Made by a program: the position numbers and the translations under genes | The notes under the pieces: model-generated | Database searches by the model: none | Seen by the model: only the letters and a program-made list of their open reading frames with translations | What the model was told of the DNA's origin: nothing | In this document: one piece after another, positions 8,498-17,704 of the stretch | Layout of the letters: every line of letters begins with the position of its first letter | How positions within the stretch are numbered: the first letter of the stretch is position 1 | Assembly: GCF_000762875.2 (NCBI RefSeq) | Contig: NZ_JRMP02000013.1 | Location: 1 to 64,000, forward strand | From: Helicobacter saguini | GTDB lineage: Bacteria > Campylobacterota > Campylobacteria > Campylobacterales > Helicobacteraceae | Direction of reading: 5' to 3' | DNA: 64,000 bases

Positions 8498-8878
8498 ATG
8501 AAAAAAATAGATTCATTAAATCTTGTGCCTTTTATTGATATTATGCTTGTGCTACTTGTGATTGTGCTAGTTAGTGCGTCTTTTAGTGTTAGTTCACAAC
8601 TGCCAATTCAGATTCCAAAAGTTGATGAAGAAACGCAAAGCAGTCTAGATTCTAAGCAAATAAATATCGCACTAGATAAAGATGGAGATATTTATATTAA
8701 TTCGCAGCAGGTTGATAAAATTGCAATGTATGGCTATTTGCGAAGTTTGGAAAGTGATATAAGTGTGATTATCAAGGCAGATAAAGATGCAAACGTGCAA
8801 GGTTTTATTGATATTATGAGTGCATTACAATATTTTGGGCTAACAAATGTATATACAGAAGTGCAACAAGATTATTAA
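8498..8878 (+). CDS. ExbD/TolR family proton-channel subunit (orphan)
   Basis: A 126-aa inner-membrane protein: short cytoplasmic N-terminus, one transmembrane helix (NLVPFIDIMLVLLVIVLVSASF) containing the conserved Asp that carries protons, and a periplasmic domain with IPKVDEETQ and repeated IKADKDA-type ExbD motifs. With ExbB/TolQ it would energise TonB or TolA. No exbB or tolQ is adjacent; a TonB/TolA-like gene is at 30745-31716, and two TonB receptors are in the window. No strong ribosome site is visible. It is 60 bases ahead of the unknown 1198-codon gene, so co-transcription is possible but not shown. Confidence 0.88.
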   Translation: MKKIDSLNLVPFIDIMLVLLVIVLVSASFSVSSQLPIQIPKVDEETQSSLDSKQINIALDKDGDIYINSQQVDKIAMYGYLRSLESDISVIIKADKDANVQGFIDIMSALQYFGLTNVYTEVQQDY

Positions 8879-8919
8879 ATAGAATCTACACAGCACAATA
8901 TTACAATCAATATAGATTC

Positions 8920-8925
8920 TATAAT
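8920..8925 (+). promoter_or_regulatory. TATAAT created by the dispersed octamer before the 1198-codon gene
   Basis: TATAGATTCTATAATTTGGG at 8911-8930 contains an octamer whose 3' end forms TATAAT. It lies only 14 bases before the ATG at 8939, so transcription from it would give a near-leaderless mRNA. This is speculative. Confidence 0.3.
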
Positions 8926-8938
8926 TTGGGATGCAATT

Positions 8939-11900
8939 ATGGTAATAACAGACACAAAAGCATTATTACAAGAAGTTAATAAAACTTTAAGATTAGCTAC
9001 ACAAAAAAACAATCATCAAAACACCACAATTGATTTTATTTGTCCAAATTTTTATGCTTTTTATCAATCTTTAAGGCATTTTGGCGATTCGATTTATTCA
9101 AATATATTTAAATATATTATGTATTCTTTATTTAATTTAGTGCAAAAAGATTCAAATATTAAAGTAACAATATATACTTTTAATGTAATAAATTACGATA
9201 TAAATCTAAAAGATTTAAATAAACAGATAACTATACAATATTTGGAATCTTTTAAGGATAAATTGCTTGATTTTGCACCAAGCAGTAGGAAATATATTAA
9301 CATTCAGTCATATTGTAATATTGATAATTCTATTATAAAATTTATACAAGGCTTTGAAAAAATAAGCAACAATAAAGATATTAAAACCTTAAATAATTTA
9401 TTGGAATCCATAAACATTAATAAATTACATATTGATAATTTTAAAGATATTAAACAAGAAATTATCAAGAATATTAATTTAATTATAGAATCTAGGATGT
9501 TTGATAACATAATAAAACTAAATTTAAAAGATAGTTTTGAATCTTTTTTTGATGATTTTATTATGTTTGTAAGACAACTTATAGAAAGTAGAGATAATGA
9601 AAAATATAAATTATTTATTAAATGTATTTTTGATGTTATCATAAACATAACACTTTTATTTAATCCATATACTGCCATACTTGGCATAGTAGGCGTTGGT
9701 GGCAGTATAGCTTCATTTTTATATGAATATAATAATTTAGAGAATAAGGCATATCATAAAATTTTAAGTCCTATAGCAAAATTACTTGTAAGCGAATTTG
9801 GTGTATTTATCACTTATATAAATACTACCTTATTAAGTTCTGCATTAATTGTTGATAAAAAAGAAATAATAGATTTATCATGTTTTAATCTTATGTCTAG
9901 TAAAAACCATTCTAATATAGAATCTAATTTAGCTTTTAAATTTACATTAGAAAATGAAATAGATTTAGATAAATTTTTTATGCAAGATTCTCAAGTTATT
10001 AATTTATCTTATAATGCTAAATTATATACCAAAGATATTTTACAAAAACTAAAATATGACATTGCAAAATTTAATCATATATCATATATACAAAGTCCAC
10101 ATTTTAATTCAAGTGTGTTAGCAGAATTAATCGCCAATAAAAATACTACTAGCTCTACAACAATGAATAGAAATTATATAATCATAACAAATGCCCCAAC
10201 TAAATATAATGCAAAACTAACAGAAACGATAACACAAGAAATATTAAGCAATCATATTGAAAATAAATATACACAGCCAAATCCATTTAGATACAATCAA
10301 AACAATAAAAACTATAATTCCAAAAGAAATTTTAGTGATTATGTTATAACATTAGAAGATGGTGATAATAAGCCGTATATATTACAACTATCAGTATTTG
10401 TAAAAATTTCAAAAAAGAAATATGAATATTATAAAGAAAAATATGACGATATTAAAAAATATTCTAAAAAATCATTGACTGAAAAACTTATACAATTTGA
10501 ACCTGAAATGGCAATGTTAACAAACAATTATTTTGATAAAAAAATAGAATCTGTTTTAGTATATAAAAATGAAGCCATAAATTATGAATACATAAAACAA
10601 TTTTTTAAACAAAAAGAAGAAAAAGAAAGCATTATAAAAAAAGAAATAGAAATGACACGTGAATACATAAATGCTTTAAAAGTATATTATATAAGTATTC
10701 GCAATAATAATATGAAATATAGGTCAAACACATACGAATTTTACACATTAATGGATTGTCTAAAAATAGCATTAACTTTATATCATCTCAAAAAACTTTT
10801 TTTGAATATAGAAATAGTATTTGTTGAATCTAGAAACATTATAATTAAATTTAATAATGCTGATTGTTCAATAAATATGTTATCTCACGCTCTAATAGGA
10901 TATAAAAAAAATGCTATTGATGTAATAAAAAATATTTATGATATTTTAGAATCCAATAAAGACTTAAATAATGACAAAGAAATAGAATCTTTTTTTGATA
11001 ATATAGAAAAAGAAATGCAAGATTCTGAAAGCTTAAAAAAAGAAATCATAGAAAATTATGGAGAAAGATATATACAAGATTCTTACAAGCAAAGTGTGCA
11101 AAAAGTTATAAGTGTTAGTGTGTGCAAAATACTATCTAGTGCTTGTCCTTTTATCAACTTTATGCTTGATTCTAACTATATTCAAAGTATGGAGCGAATA
11201 TTAAAATATATGATTATACACTTCACGCAAGGTTTTGAGCAAAGTTTATTAGAAACAATAGGTATATTTCATTTAATAAAACAACAAATATCACCTGATA
11301 AAACTTATGTGTTAATAGATTCTAAAAAATCTAATGAAACTACAAACTCAAAAATAAAGGAAAATACAAAAAAATATATAAGAGCATTAGCTATTGCTGA
11401 ATTACGTTTAACAAAAAAACAATTAGCACATTTTGCCGCAAAGGAAGCCATAATAACAGGCATAAAATTAAAATTAGAAAACGAAAAGAGACTCAATCTA
11501 TCAACCCTAAAAGATTCTATAAAAAAACATCTAAAAAACACAAAAACAAAAGATATAGACAAAACGCTAATAGATAATATTTATTTTTATTATGACGCAA
11601 CGCAAAATCAAACTTACCAACAACATTTAATAGGAAAAAATCAATTTGATATAATTTTAAAAGAAGCCAAAAAACTACCTATAAAAAAAGTTTTAGATTC
11701 TATAAAAAATAATTTTAAGTATGCCTTAATAGATGCTGGAGTATCCATAACATTAGAATATATATTTCCTAGTAATTATGAAGCCTTAAAAAAACAATAT
11801 GATAATATCATACATACTTTTTACACAGATAAATATGATGCACCTTATGCAGTGATAAAAGAAGATTATGTAACATATCCATTTGTAATTAATGATAGTT

Positions 11901-12535
11901 TTATAAGTTTTGATTTTAAAAAATTATTTTATGGTATTAAATTGCATACAGGTGTTTTTTATAGTCATTTAAACTTTCATTATGAATTAGAATCTAGTGA
12001 AGATGCTCATATACTTGCATTAAAAAGATTATTAAGTTATCTAATATTAGAGAAAAAAAGAGCAGCACTTACAGATACTGATATAAATGACCTAGATGAT
12101 ATAACCTTTTTTAATAAAAATTTAAACACCATAAAATTAGGTAATAGAGCAAACATATATAAATTAAAAGATGAAAAAGCTGAGCAAGAATATATAAAAA
12201 GTGGAAAAACTATAAGAGACACACCGATACTATTATATAATGAAGCCATAGGTATATTAGCAGACTATGCAGAATATTATTATAACAATTCGTATATAAA
12301 TAATAAATGGAGACCCGATAAAGATAAGGCTAGAAGATTGGTGAGAGCATTAAATGCAATAGGAGAGAATAATATAAAAGCGATGTATTATGGAGTGGAT
12401 GATGGTGATGAGTCTTGTGATCATTTAAAAAAGAAAAATCATAGTGAGAAGACAGCAAAAAAAGAAAAACCACCAGAAATTATAGGCAGATTAATCACAA
12501 ATATAATTATGTCGGATGGTTTATGGATAGGATAA
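8939..12535 (+). CDS. Unrecognised 1198-aa AT-rich protein with a central hydrophobic patch
   Basis: I do not recognise this protein. It is rich in Asn, Ile, Lys and Tyr and mostly helical-looking. It has no signal peptide. A hydrophobic, glycine-bearing stretch at ~residues 226-262 (IINITLLFNPYTAILGIVGV) could insert into a membrane, and a second weaker one lies near 290. Coiled-coil-like charged segments lie at ~500-580 and ~680-720. The C-terminus is Lys-rich and ends in GLWIG. Base composition is extreme: bases 9361-9420 contain only 11 G/C. GANTC elements are present but sparse. It is followed by the 427-codon gene after 21 bases with an AAGGAG ribosome site, so the two probably act together. 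Guesses such as a secreted effector or phage-like structural protein are unsupported. Confidence 0.8.
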   Translation: MVITDTKALLQEVNKTLRLATQKNNHQNTTIDFICPNFYAFYQSLRHFGDSIYSNIFKYIMYSLFNLVQKDSNIKVTIYTFNVINYDINLKDLNKQITIQYLESFKDKLLDFAPSSRKYINIQSYCNIDNSIIKFIQGFEKISNNKDIKTLNNLLESININKLHIDNFKDIKQEIIKNINLIIESRMFDNIIKLNLKDSFESFFDDFIMFVRQLIESRDNEKYKLFIKCIFDVIINITLLFNPYTAILGIVGVGGSIASFLYEYNNLENKAYHKILSPIAKLLVSEFGVFITYINTTLLSSALIVDKKEIIDLSCFNLMSSKNHSNIESNLAFKFTLENEIDLDKFFMQDSQVINLSYNAKLYTKDILQKLKYDIAKFNHISYIQSPHFNSSVLAELIANKNTTSSTTMNRNYIIITNAPTKYNAKLTETITQEILSNHIENKYTQPNPFRYNQNNKNYNSKRNFSDYVITLEDGDNKPYILQLSVFVKISKKKYEYYKEKYDDIKKYSKKSLTEKLIQFEPEMAMLTNNYFDKKIESVLVYKNEAINYEYIKQFFKQKEEKESIIKKEIEMTREYINALKVYYISIRNNNMKYRSNTYEFYTLMDCLKIALTLYHLKKLFLNIEIVFVESRNIIIKFNNADCSINMLSHALIGYKKNAIDVIKNIYDILESNKDLNNDKEIESFFDNIEKEMQDSESLKKEIIENYGERYIQDSYKQSVQKVISVSVCKILSSACPFINFMLDSNYIQSMERILKYMIIHFTQGFEQSLLETIGIFHLIKQQISPDKTYVLIDSKKSNETTNSKIKENTKKYIRALAIAELRLTKKQLAHFAAKEAIITGIKLKLENEKRLNLSTLKDSIKKHLKNTKTKDIDKTLIDNIYFYYDATQNQTYQQHLIGKNQFDIILKEAKKLPIKKVLDSIKNNFKYALIDAGVSITLEYIFPSNYEALKKQYDNIIHTFYTDKYDAPYAVIKEDYVTYPFVINDSFISFDFKKLFYGIKLHTGVFYSHLNFHYELESSEDAHILALKRLLSYLILEKKRAALTDTDINDLDDITFFNKNLNTIKLGNRANIYKLKDEKAEQEYIKSGKTIRDTPILLYNEAIGILADYAEYYYNNSYINNKWRPDKDKARRLVRALNAIGENNIKAMYYGVDDGDESCDHLKKKNHSEKTAKKEKPPEIIGRLITNIIMSDGLWIG

Positions 12536-12556
12536 ATTCTATACTAAGGAGTAAAT

Positions 12557-13840
12557 ATGAGCGATACTTATGAAATTTATGCACCAAATGGTGTAATATT
12601 GGATGTAGATAAAAAAACAAATAAGATATATTTTAAGAGAAACAAAAAAGAAACAGGTGATTATACAGAGGCTTATTCACAAGCTTTGTTTAAAGCATGG
12701 CATATTATGGAAGATTATAAAAATTCTTATAAACCTATTTATTTAGACCCATCGCAGGTAACAGGACAAAGCTCTACCTTAAATGCTTTTAAATCATGGC
12801 AAACTATATATTTAAAAGACCCAGCAAAAGGAGCAATAGCCCCATGGACTAAAAAAGAAAAAGCTTACTTTGAATCCTTAAAAACAAAAAGAGAAAGATA
12901 TAAATATCTAGTGATAAGAAGTGGCATAAGAAGTGCAATCATGGATATACCGCTAGATGCAATAGCAAATGTAAATGAATATGGTAAATTAATAAATGAA
13001 AAATATGAAAATATATATTATGAAATAAACAAAATAGAGAATAAGTATGAGTGGCCATCAGATTTAATTAAGCATGAGATAGGCATATCAAAAGGGATGC
13101 TAGGCAATATAAAAGCTTGGCCTAAAGAATATACAGGCTTTTCGGCTAGATTTATACAAGCATACATATTACATATACAACTTACAGGTGGAGATAGTAT
13201 TTTATCAAAGCCGGGATTATTAGGTGGATTATATGAATATGGACATAATATACCAGGATATGGTCTAGTAGGGGTTCATAAAAATAAAGCTAGAGCAAAA
13301 AAAATAGAAAAATTAGCTGAAACATTAAAACCTGATAAATTTGGTATGTTACCATATATTGATGAGATTATGGGTGTAGATTGGGTGTTAGACTGGAATG
13401 TTATGCATGATTACTCTACTGACAGAAAAGGTCATAAATTAGACGAATTTGAAGAGTTAGTACAAAATGGTAGTCTAAAAGATCCAAGAGATTCTGATTC
13501 CACAAAAGAAACAAGAGAAGCATTTGATGCATATAAATTGAAAACTGCATATTTTGAGAGATATGATGTAGATATAGCTAATGATAAATATGAAGATATA
13601 GCATTGACACGTATGGACACGATGCTTTTAGAAGCAAAAGTTATGGCAGTAACACCAAGGCAAGGCTATCCAAATGCTCCTACATACTACACACCAGAGC
13701 ATCTTGAAGAATTATATAAAGAAGGGAAACTAGATAAAAAACTAGACCCTAGAATCCCAGCAATACAAAGAGATAATTTTCCTCAAAGCTTAAGAGATGA
13801 AATAGAATCTTATGCTAAAAAACATAATATTAAAAATTAG
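12557..13840 (+). CDS. Unrecognised 427-aa protein, partner of the upstream 1198-aa protein
   Basis: I do not recognise this protein. It has no signal peptide or membrane segment. The start is well supported by AAGGAG 6 bases before the ATG. The N-terminus (EIYAPNGVILDVDKKTNKIYF) looks like a short beta-rich module. The middle has a glycine-rich stretch (LLGGLYEYGHNIPGYG) near 225-240, and Trp/Tyr are frequent. The C-terminus is charged and Pro-containing (TPEHLEEL, DPRIPAIQR). It shares the AT-rich style of the gene before it, and the following PAS gene returns to normal composition. The pair therefore forms a compositional island at 8.9-13.8 kb. Confidence 0.8.
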   Translation: MSDTYEIYAPNGVILDVDKKTNKIYFKRNKKETGDYTEAYSQALFKAWHIMEDYKNSYKPIYLDPSQVTGQSSTLNAFKSWQTIYLKDPAKGAIAPWTKKEKAYFESLKTKRERYKYLVIRSGIRSAIMDIPLDAIANVNEYGKLINEKYENIYYEINKIENKYEWPSDLIKHEIGISKGMLGNIKAWPKEYTGFSARFIQAYILHIQLTGGDSILSKPGLLGGLYEYGHNIPGYGLVGVHKNKARAKKIEKLAETLKPDKFGMLPYIDEIMGVDWVLDWNVMHDYSTDRKGHKLDEFEELVQNGSLKDPRDSDSTKETREAFDAYKLKTAYFERYDVDIANDKYEDIALTRMDTMLLEAKVMAVTPRQGYPNAPTYYTPEHLEELYKEGKLDKKLDPRIPAIQRDNFPQSLRDEIESYAKKHNIKN

Positions 13841-13934
13841 ATTATATTATTTGTTTGTTTAAAGGAATCATATATCAAAATAAACAAATTACAACATCAC
13901 TATAAAAAAATAAATTTTAAAATCAAAAATTAGT

Positions 13935-13940
13935 TATAAT
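13935..13940 (+). promoter_or_regulatory. -10 hexamer of the PAS-domain gene
   Basis: TATAAT lies 13 bases before an ATG at 13954 and 67 bases before the ATG at 14008. The distance favours 14008 as the translated start. Confidence 0.5.
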
Positions 13941-14007
13941 TTGAATTTGCAAAATGCTAAATAAATTTGATAAACTTAAAAAGATTCTAAAACAAAAGGG
14001 CGAGAAA

Positions 14008-14538
14008 ATGGAGAAAAATGGCGATGAGCTGCTGCTGCAAGATGATAGTTTGATTACAACAAAGACGGATTTGCGCGGATTTATCACTTATGCGAATTTT
14101 GATTTTATACAATTTAGCGGGTTTAGCGAGGATGAGCTGCTAGGGAGCAATCACAACATCGTGCGACATCCTGATATGCCGCGCGTGATTTTTAAGATTT
14201 TGTGGCAGTGCATTAAGGGCGGACGCGAGATTAATGCGTTTGTCAAAAATAAGAATAAGCAGGGTTATTTTTATTGGGTGTATGCGAATATTACGCCATC
14301 TTTCGGGCATAATGGCGAGATTATCGGCTATTATTCGGTGCGTAGGAAGCCAAATCGCGCTGCAATTCCTTTCATTGATAATGTGTATCGCGACTTGCGA
14401 AATGTCGAGCGAGAGGCAAAAGAGCAGGGAAAACACGATATGGTTGAGAGCGAAAAAGTGCTAGCAAAAACCCTACTTGACTTAAAAATGGACCACGAAG
14501 TTTTCTTTATCACATTGCAAAAAGAAGGGAAAGTTTAG
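14008..14538 (+). CDS. PAS-domain redox/energy sensor (Aer/CetB-like)
   Basis: A single PAS domain of the Aer/CetB kind, with the FAD-pocket signature NHNIVRHPDMP near residue 50 and the following WxxIKGGREINAFVKNKNKxGxFYWV. CetB-type proteins sense redox state and pass the signal to a separate chemotaxis-type partner. No transmembrane or signalling domain is attached and no CetA-like gene is in the window. An in-frame ATG at 13954 would add 18 residues, but AAAGGG (13995-14000) lies properly before 14008 and a TATAAT sits only 13 bases before 13954. Composition returns to normal here (26 G/C in bases 14101-14160). Confidence 0.85.
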   Translation: MEKNGDELLLQDDSLITTKTDLRGFITYANFDFIQFSGFSEDELLGSNHNIVRHPDMPRVIFKILWQCIKGGREINAFVKNKNKQGYFYWVYANITPSFGHNGEIIGYYSVRRKPNRAAIPFIDNVYRDLRNVEREAKEQGKHDMVESEKVLAKTLLDLKMDHEVFFITLQKEGKV

Positions 14539-14579
14539 AATTAATTTTAAAATACTATTTATGTTTTAAAGGCTACGAT

Positions 14580-15788
14580 TTGAAAGAAATTCGGCTGTTT
14601 ATCACTGAAGATATTGTTGGTAATGAGAAAGAATTTTATGATTTTCATTATGTGAAGCGTTTGGGCGAAAAATATAAAATCATCTATGATCCGCAAAATC
14701 CGCAGTTTGTGATGTGTAACTGCAATGGCGATGCGTATTTGAAGTATGATTGCGTGCGGATTATTTTGAGTGGTGAGAGTTTGCGTGTGGATTTTAACTT
14801 GGTTGATTATGCTATTGGCTTTGATTTTATGGATTTTGGCGATAGATATATGCGCGCGCCGCTGTTTTACACGATTTTTCGCCCGCATATTTATCGCTGG
14901 GTCAATCGCGCGGAGTTGCTTAAAAAGGAGCGTGAAAAGTTCTGCAGCATCGTGGTTAGCAATGGTGGGCGGCATAGAATCTTGTTTCGCACGCTTGCAT
15001 TTCACAAGCTAAGTGAGTATAAAAGGGTGGATTCTGGTGGTGGGTGGAATAATAATATTGGGCGACGTGTGGGGAGCAAGATGGAGTTTTTGCGTGATTA
15101 TAAGTTTAATTTGTGCTTTGAAAATGCGAGCTATCCGGGGTATTTGAGTGAGAAGCTGTATGAAGCCTACATCTATGGGTGTGTGCCGATATATTGGGGG
15201 GATACTTCATTGAGATGTAATTCGTCGTCTCAAGTTATGGAATCTACATCTTTATCTTTAGAAGATTCTAAGATTATAGAATCTAGTAATATGGAATCTA
15301 ACTTGCAAGATTCTAAAGTTATAGAATCTAGAACTTTAGATAGCAAAAATATACCTTTTATGCAACCACAAAGCGATAAAGTTATACCAAGTGAAAAAAT
15401 CGATATGAGTATCCCTAAAATCTCGCCACATCTTTTTGAGTATAAAATCAATCCAAAGGCGTTTATAAATGCGCATAATTTCCCAAATTTAGACTCACTT
15501 TTAGATGAGGTAAAACGTATAGATAACGATAAAAACGCTTATTTAGAAATGCTGCACCAAGATTTATTTTTAGATAATTTTGAGCCATTTAGCTATTATG
15601 AGGAGAAAATTTATAACTTTTTAGATTCTATATTTGCACAAGATTATGAATACGCCTTCCGCCGTGGCAACTCCGCAATGTTATATATTTACAATCAAAA
15701 AGCCCAAAATAGTTATAAAATCTCTAACTTTAGAAATAAAATCTTTCACTACCCACGAAATCTTATTCGTGATATTCGTAAGAAATAG
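14580..15788 (+). CDS. GT10 alpha-1,3/1,4-fucosyltransferase with an 80-residue insert
   Basis: Family GT10 enzyme transferring fucose from GDP-fucose, probably to LPS or another surface glycan (Lewis-type mimicry in Helicobacter). The donor-binding signature is clear near residues 176-210: LCFENASYPGYLSEKLYEA followed by CVPIYWGD. Directly after this, residues ~211-288 are Asp-Ser/Glu-Ser rich sequence. The normal fold then resumes with INPKAFINAHNF, where other family members go almost straight from one to the other. The C-terminus is basic, as in membrane-associated GT10 enzymes. The start is TTG with AAAGG 8 bases upstream. The insert sits next to the active site, so activity is plausible but not assured. 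Confidence 0.88.
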   Translation: MKEIRLFITEDIVGNEKEFYDFHYVKRLGEKYKIIYDPQNPQFVMCNCNGDAYLKYDCVRIILSGESLRVDFNLVDYAIGFDFMDFGDRYMRAPLFYTIFRPHIYRWVNRAELLKKEREKFCSIVVSNGGRHRILFRTLAFHKLSEYKRVDSGGGWNNNIGRRVGSKMEFLRDYKFNLCFENASYPGYLSEKLYEAYIYGCVPIYWGDTSLRCNSSSQVMESTSLSLEDSKIIESSNMESNLQDSKVIESRTLDSKNIPFMQPQSDKVIPSEKIDMSIPKISPHLFEYKINPKAFINAHNFPNLDSLLDEVKRIDNDKNAYLEMLHQDLFLDNFEPFSYYEEKIYNFLDSIFAQDYEYAFRRGNSAMLYIYNQKAQNSYKISNFRNKIFHYPRNLIRDIRKK

Positions 15789-15875
15789 GATTCTATATAT
15801 TCTATATTTACGTTTAGAATCTGCGACATTAAATATTGCATTATCTTGCCAAAATTTTGCAAACTCTCTAGCAAA

Positions 15876-16226
15876 CTATTCATAATATCTTAAGCAATCG
15901 CTCTCTTCGCCCACGATTTCAAATTTATCATAGAATCTAGCGAATGTATCATCGAAATAATATATGTTTTCCACACCTTTTTGCTTCAAAAAAGTCCCCA
16001 TGCGAGATGCACGCCCACCACCCTTGCAATGCACCACGATTTTTTTATCTGGGTTATCAATGGCTAAGTTATAAATCGCATAAGGCTCTTTGATATTTGG
16101 CACACCCTTAATGCGCGCCGCACACACCTCTTCTTGCTCTCGAATGTCAATTAGCATACACGAATCATCCAAATCATCGATATACACAGGCTTTGCAAGG
16201 CTTTTATATCTCTTTCCATATTCCAT
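15876..16226 (-). CDS. Single-domain rhodanese-like protein
   Basis: A 116-aa cytoplasmic protein with LIDIREQEE (~25-33) and the active-site loop HCKGGGRAS, in which Cys67 is the presumed persulfide carrier. It could move sulfane sulfur or act in redox chemistry; the loop is one residue type away from classic CRxGxR but keeps Cys and Arg. No neighbour suggests a pathway. Good ribosome site (AAAAGGAGAAAAA) before the ATG. Full length for the family. Confidence 0.88.
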   Translation of the reverse strand: MEYGKRYKSLAKPVYIDDLDDSCMLIDIREQEEVCAARIKGVPNIKEPYAIYNLAIDNPDKKIVVHCKGGGRASRMGTFLKQKGVENIYYFDDTFARFYDKFEIVGEESDCLRYYE

Positions 16227-16560
16227 TTTTTCTCCTTTTTTAGAATCTAGATTCTAAATATTATCACAATAGCCTTAAGATTTTATAAACTATAGAATCT
16301 AGATTCTATAATTTTAAATTTCCTATCACCCATTTTTACGCACAAAGTAAATGAAAATTTTTCCATTTTAACTTAGATTCTAAGAAATTATAGAATCTAA
16401 AAAACAAAAACCACGATAAAAACGATGTTTTAAAGCCATATAAAAATTATCACTAAACTTTACAAAAACCCTTGACATATAAAAAAACAAAATATAAGAT
16501 AACGCTTTTGAAATTCAAAACTAGATTCCATAGAATCTAAATCAATTTTAAGGAGACAAA
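16227..16560. other. Gene-free 334 bases with two perfect palindromes and a promoter
   Basis: TTTAGAATCTAGATTCTAAA at 16239-16258 and TATAGAATCTAGATTCTATA at 16291-16310 are perfect palindromes built from the dispersed octamer. A good promoter follows: TTGACA at 16472-16477, 17 bases, TAAGAT at 16495-16500, reading into the gene at 16561. Otherwise I see no reading frame or RNA gene. Confidence 0.6.
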
Positions 16561-16881
16561 ATGAGCGAACAACAAGTAAATATCAAAGTAGATAACGGCT
16601 CAAGTGGATTAGTTGGACTGGCTTTAGCCTTTTTCTTTAGCGTGGTGGGCGCGTTTTTTGCGTGGTGGATGATAGCAAAATATAGCTTTGCAAAGAGCTT
16701 TTTATATGCACTCGGCTACACGATTTTATTTACCATTAGCATTGTGCTGTGCTTTTTTGTGATAGGATTTATAATGCTGCCGATTGTAGAAATAATAATG
16801 CTAGTAATGGTCTATAAAGCCTGCTCAAACCAAAGCGTAGTCGTGCAAATGCCAAGCATTGAAACGAAGGAAAGCGCATAA
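16561..16881 (+). CDS. Small membrane protein with two to three helices
   Basis: A 106-aa protein of unknown function. Hydrophobic helices lie at ~residues 15-38, ~48-70 and ~70-88, with a polar tail (VVQMPSIETKESA). A strong ribosome site (AAGGAGA) and an upstream TTGACA promoter suggest good expression. Its stop codon overlaps the start of the next gene (TAATG), so translation is coupled and the two products are likely functional partners. Confidence 0.75.
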   Translation: MSEQQVNIKVDNGSSGLVGLALAFFFSVVGAFFAWWMIAKYSFAKSFLYALGYTILFTISIVLCFFVIGFIMLPIVEIIMLVMVYKACSNQSVVVQMPSIETKESA

Positions 16882-17681
16882 TGTTAAGCAAAATAAAATC
16901 TATTTTTAGCAAAAAAGATTCTATAGAATCTAGCGAACTTATCGCTAATTTGCAAAGAGAAATGTATGCTTTAGAATCTAAAAATAGTGAGCTAACAACT
17001 CAATATAATAATTTAGTCAAAAAATACAATAAGTTGTTGAATGACTCCAAAAGCTTAAGTGCGGAATATAAAGACTTGGCAACAAAATTTCTAGATTATA
17101 AAAAACAAGAGCAAGAAAGAAAACAAAAAGGTCGCCAAAACGCCGAGCTAAGAAGGCTTGAGCAAGAAGCACAAAAAGAGTTTGAAAAAAGCCTAGATTA
17201 TATTTTACCACTTTTGCAAGATTCTAATATCGCTACTAAAGAATTGTTAGGATTCCACGAGTTTAAGATATATCAAGCATTGATATTTTGTGAAAGCATA
17301 AAAAAACATTTTATTATTTTGCCGCAGGTTAGTTTTAAGCGATTTATTGTTGATAATAGTGAAAATGATGCGTGGAAAGCTTTTAGCAATTTTGACTGCG
17401 ATTTTTTGCTTGTGCTAAAAGATTTTAAGCAAAAAACCTCAAAACCTTTTGCAATTATTGAATATCACGGCGGCTGGCATTATGGTAAAGAGCCCACAAA
17501 TGAAAGCATAGAAAATACAAAAAAACGAGATAAAATAAAAGAATTTATCGCTAAAAAAACAGGGCTAAAATATTATGTTATAGATTATAAAAGAGTTGTA
17601 ACAAAAGATAAACCAAGTGAAATTAATGATAATTTACTAGAGATAGAATTACAAAAACTTGTAGATTATTTATATAACTAA
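16881..17681 (+). CDS. DUF2726-domain protein with N-terminal coiled coil
   Basis: 266 aa. Residues ~20-105 form a predicted coiled coil (LQREMYALESKNSELTTQYN, then EQERKQKGRQNAELRRLEQE). The C-terminal ~130 residues match DUF2726, a restriction-endonuclease-like fold: FDCDFLLVLKDF, then AIIEYHGGWHYG, then VIDYKRVV, giving acidic and Lys/His positions typical of that fold. Whether it cuts nucleic acid is unknown. It is translationally coupled to the membrane protein before it, which is unusual for a nuclease and suggests a membrane-tethered complex. Assignment to the domain is from memory of the motif. Confidence 0.7.
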   Translation: MLSKIKSIFSKKDSIESSELIANLQREMYALESKNSELTTQYNNLVKKYNKLLNDSKSLSAEYKDLATKFLDYKKQEQERKQKGRQNAELRRLEQEAQKEFEKSLDYILPLLQDSNIATKELLGFHEFKIYQALIFCESIKKHFIILPQVSFKRFIVDNSENDAWKAFSNFDCDFLLVLKDFKQKTSKPFAIIEYHGGWHYGKEPTNESIENTKKRDKIKEFIAKKTGLKYYVIDYKRVVTKDKPSEINDNLLEIELQKLVDYLYN

Positions 17682-17684
17682 AAT

Positions 17685-17704
17685 TATAGAATCTAGATTC
17701 TATA
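17685..17704. terminator. Perfect 20-bp octamer palindrome after the DUF2726 gene
   Basis: TATAGAATCTAGATTCTATA is a perfect inverted repeat 3 bases after the stop codon. It could act as a hairpin terminator, but no T-run follows closely. Confidence 0.5.

Noticed and set aside
8498-13840. Zorya-type or other known defence system (ExbD-like plus large protein)
   Set aside because: No ZorA/ExbB-like motor gene, helicase or nuclease domain is recognisable, and ExbD looks like the normal transport type.
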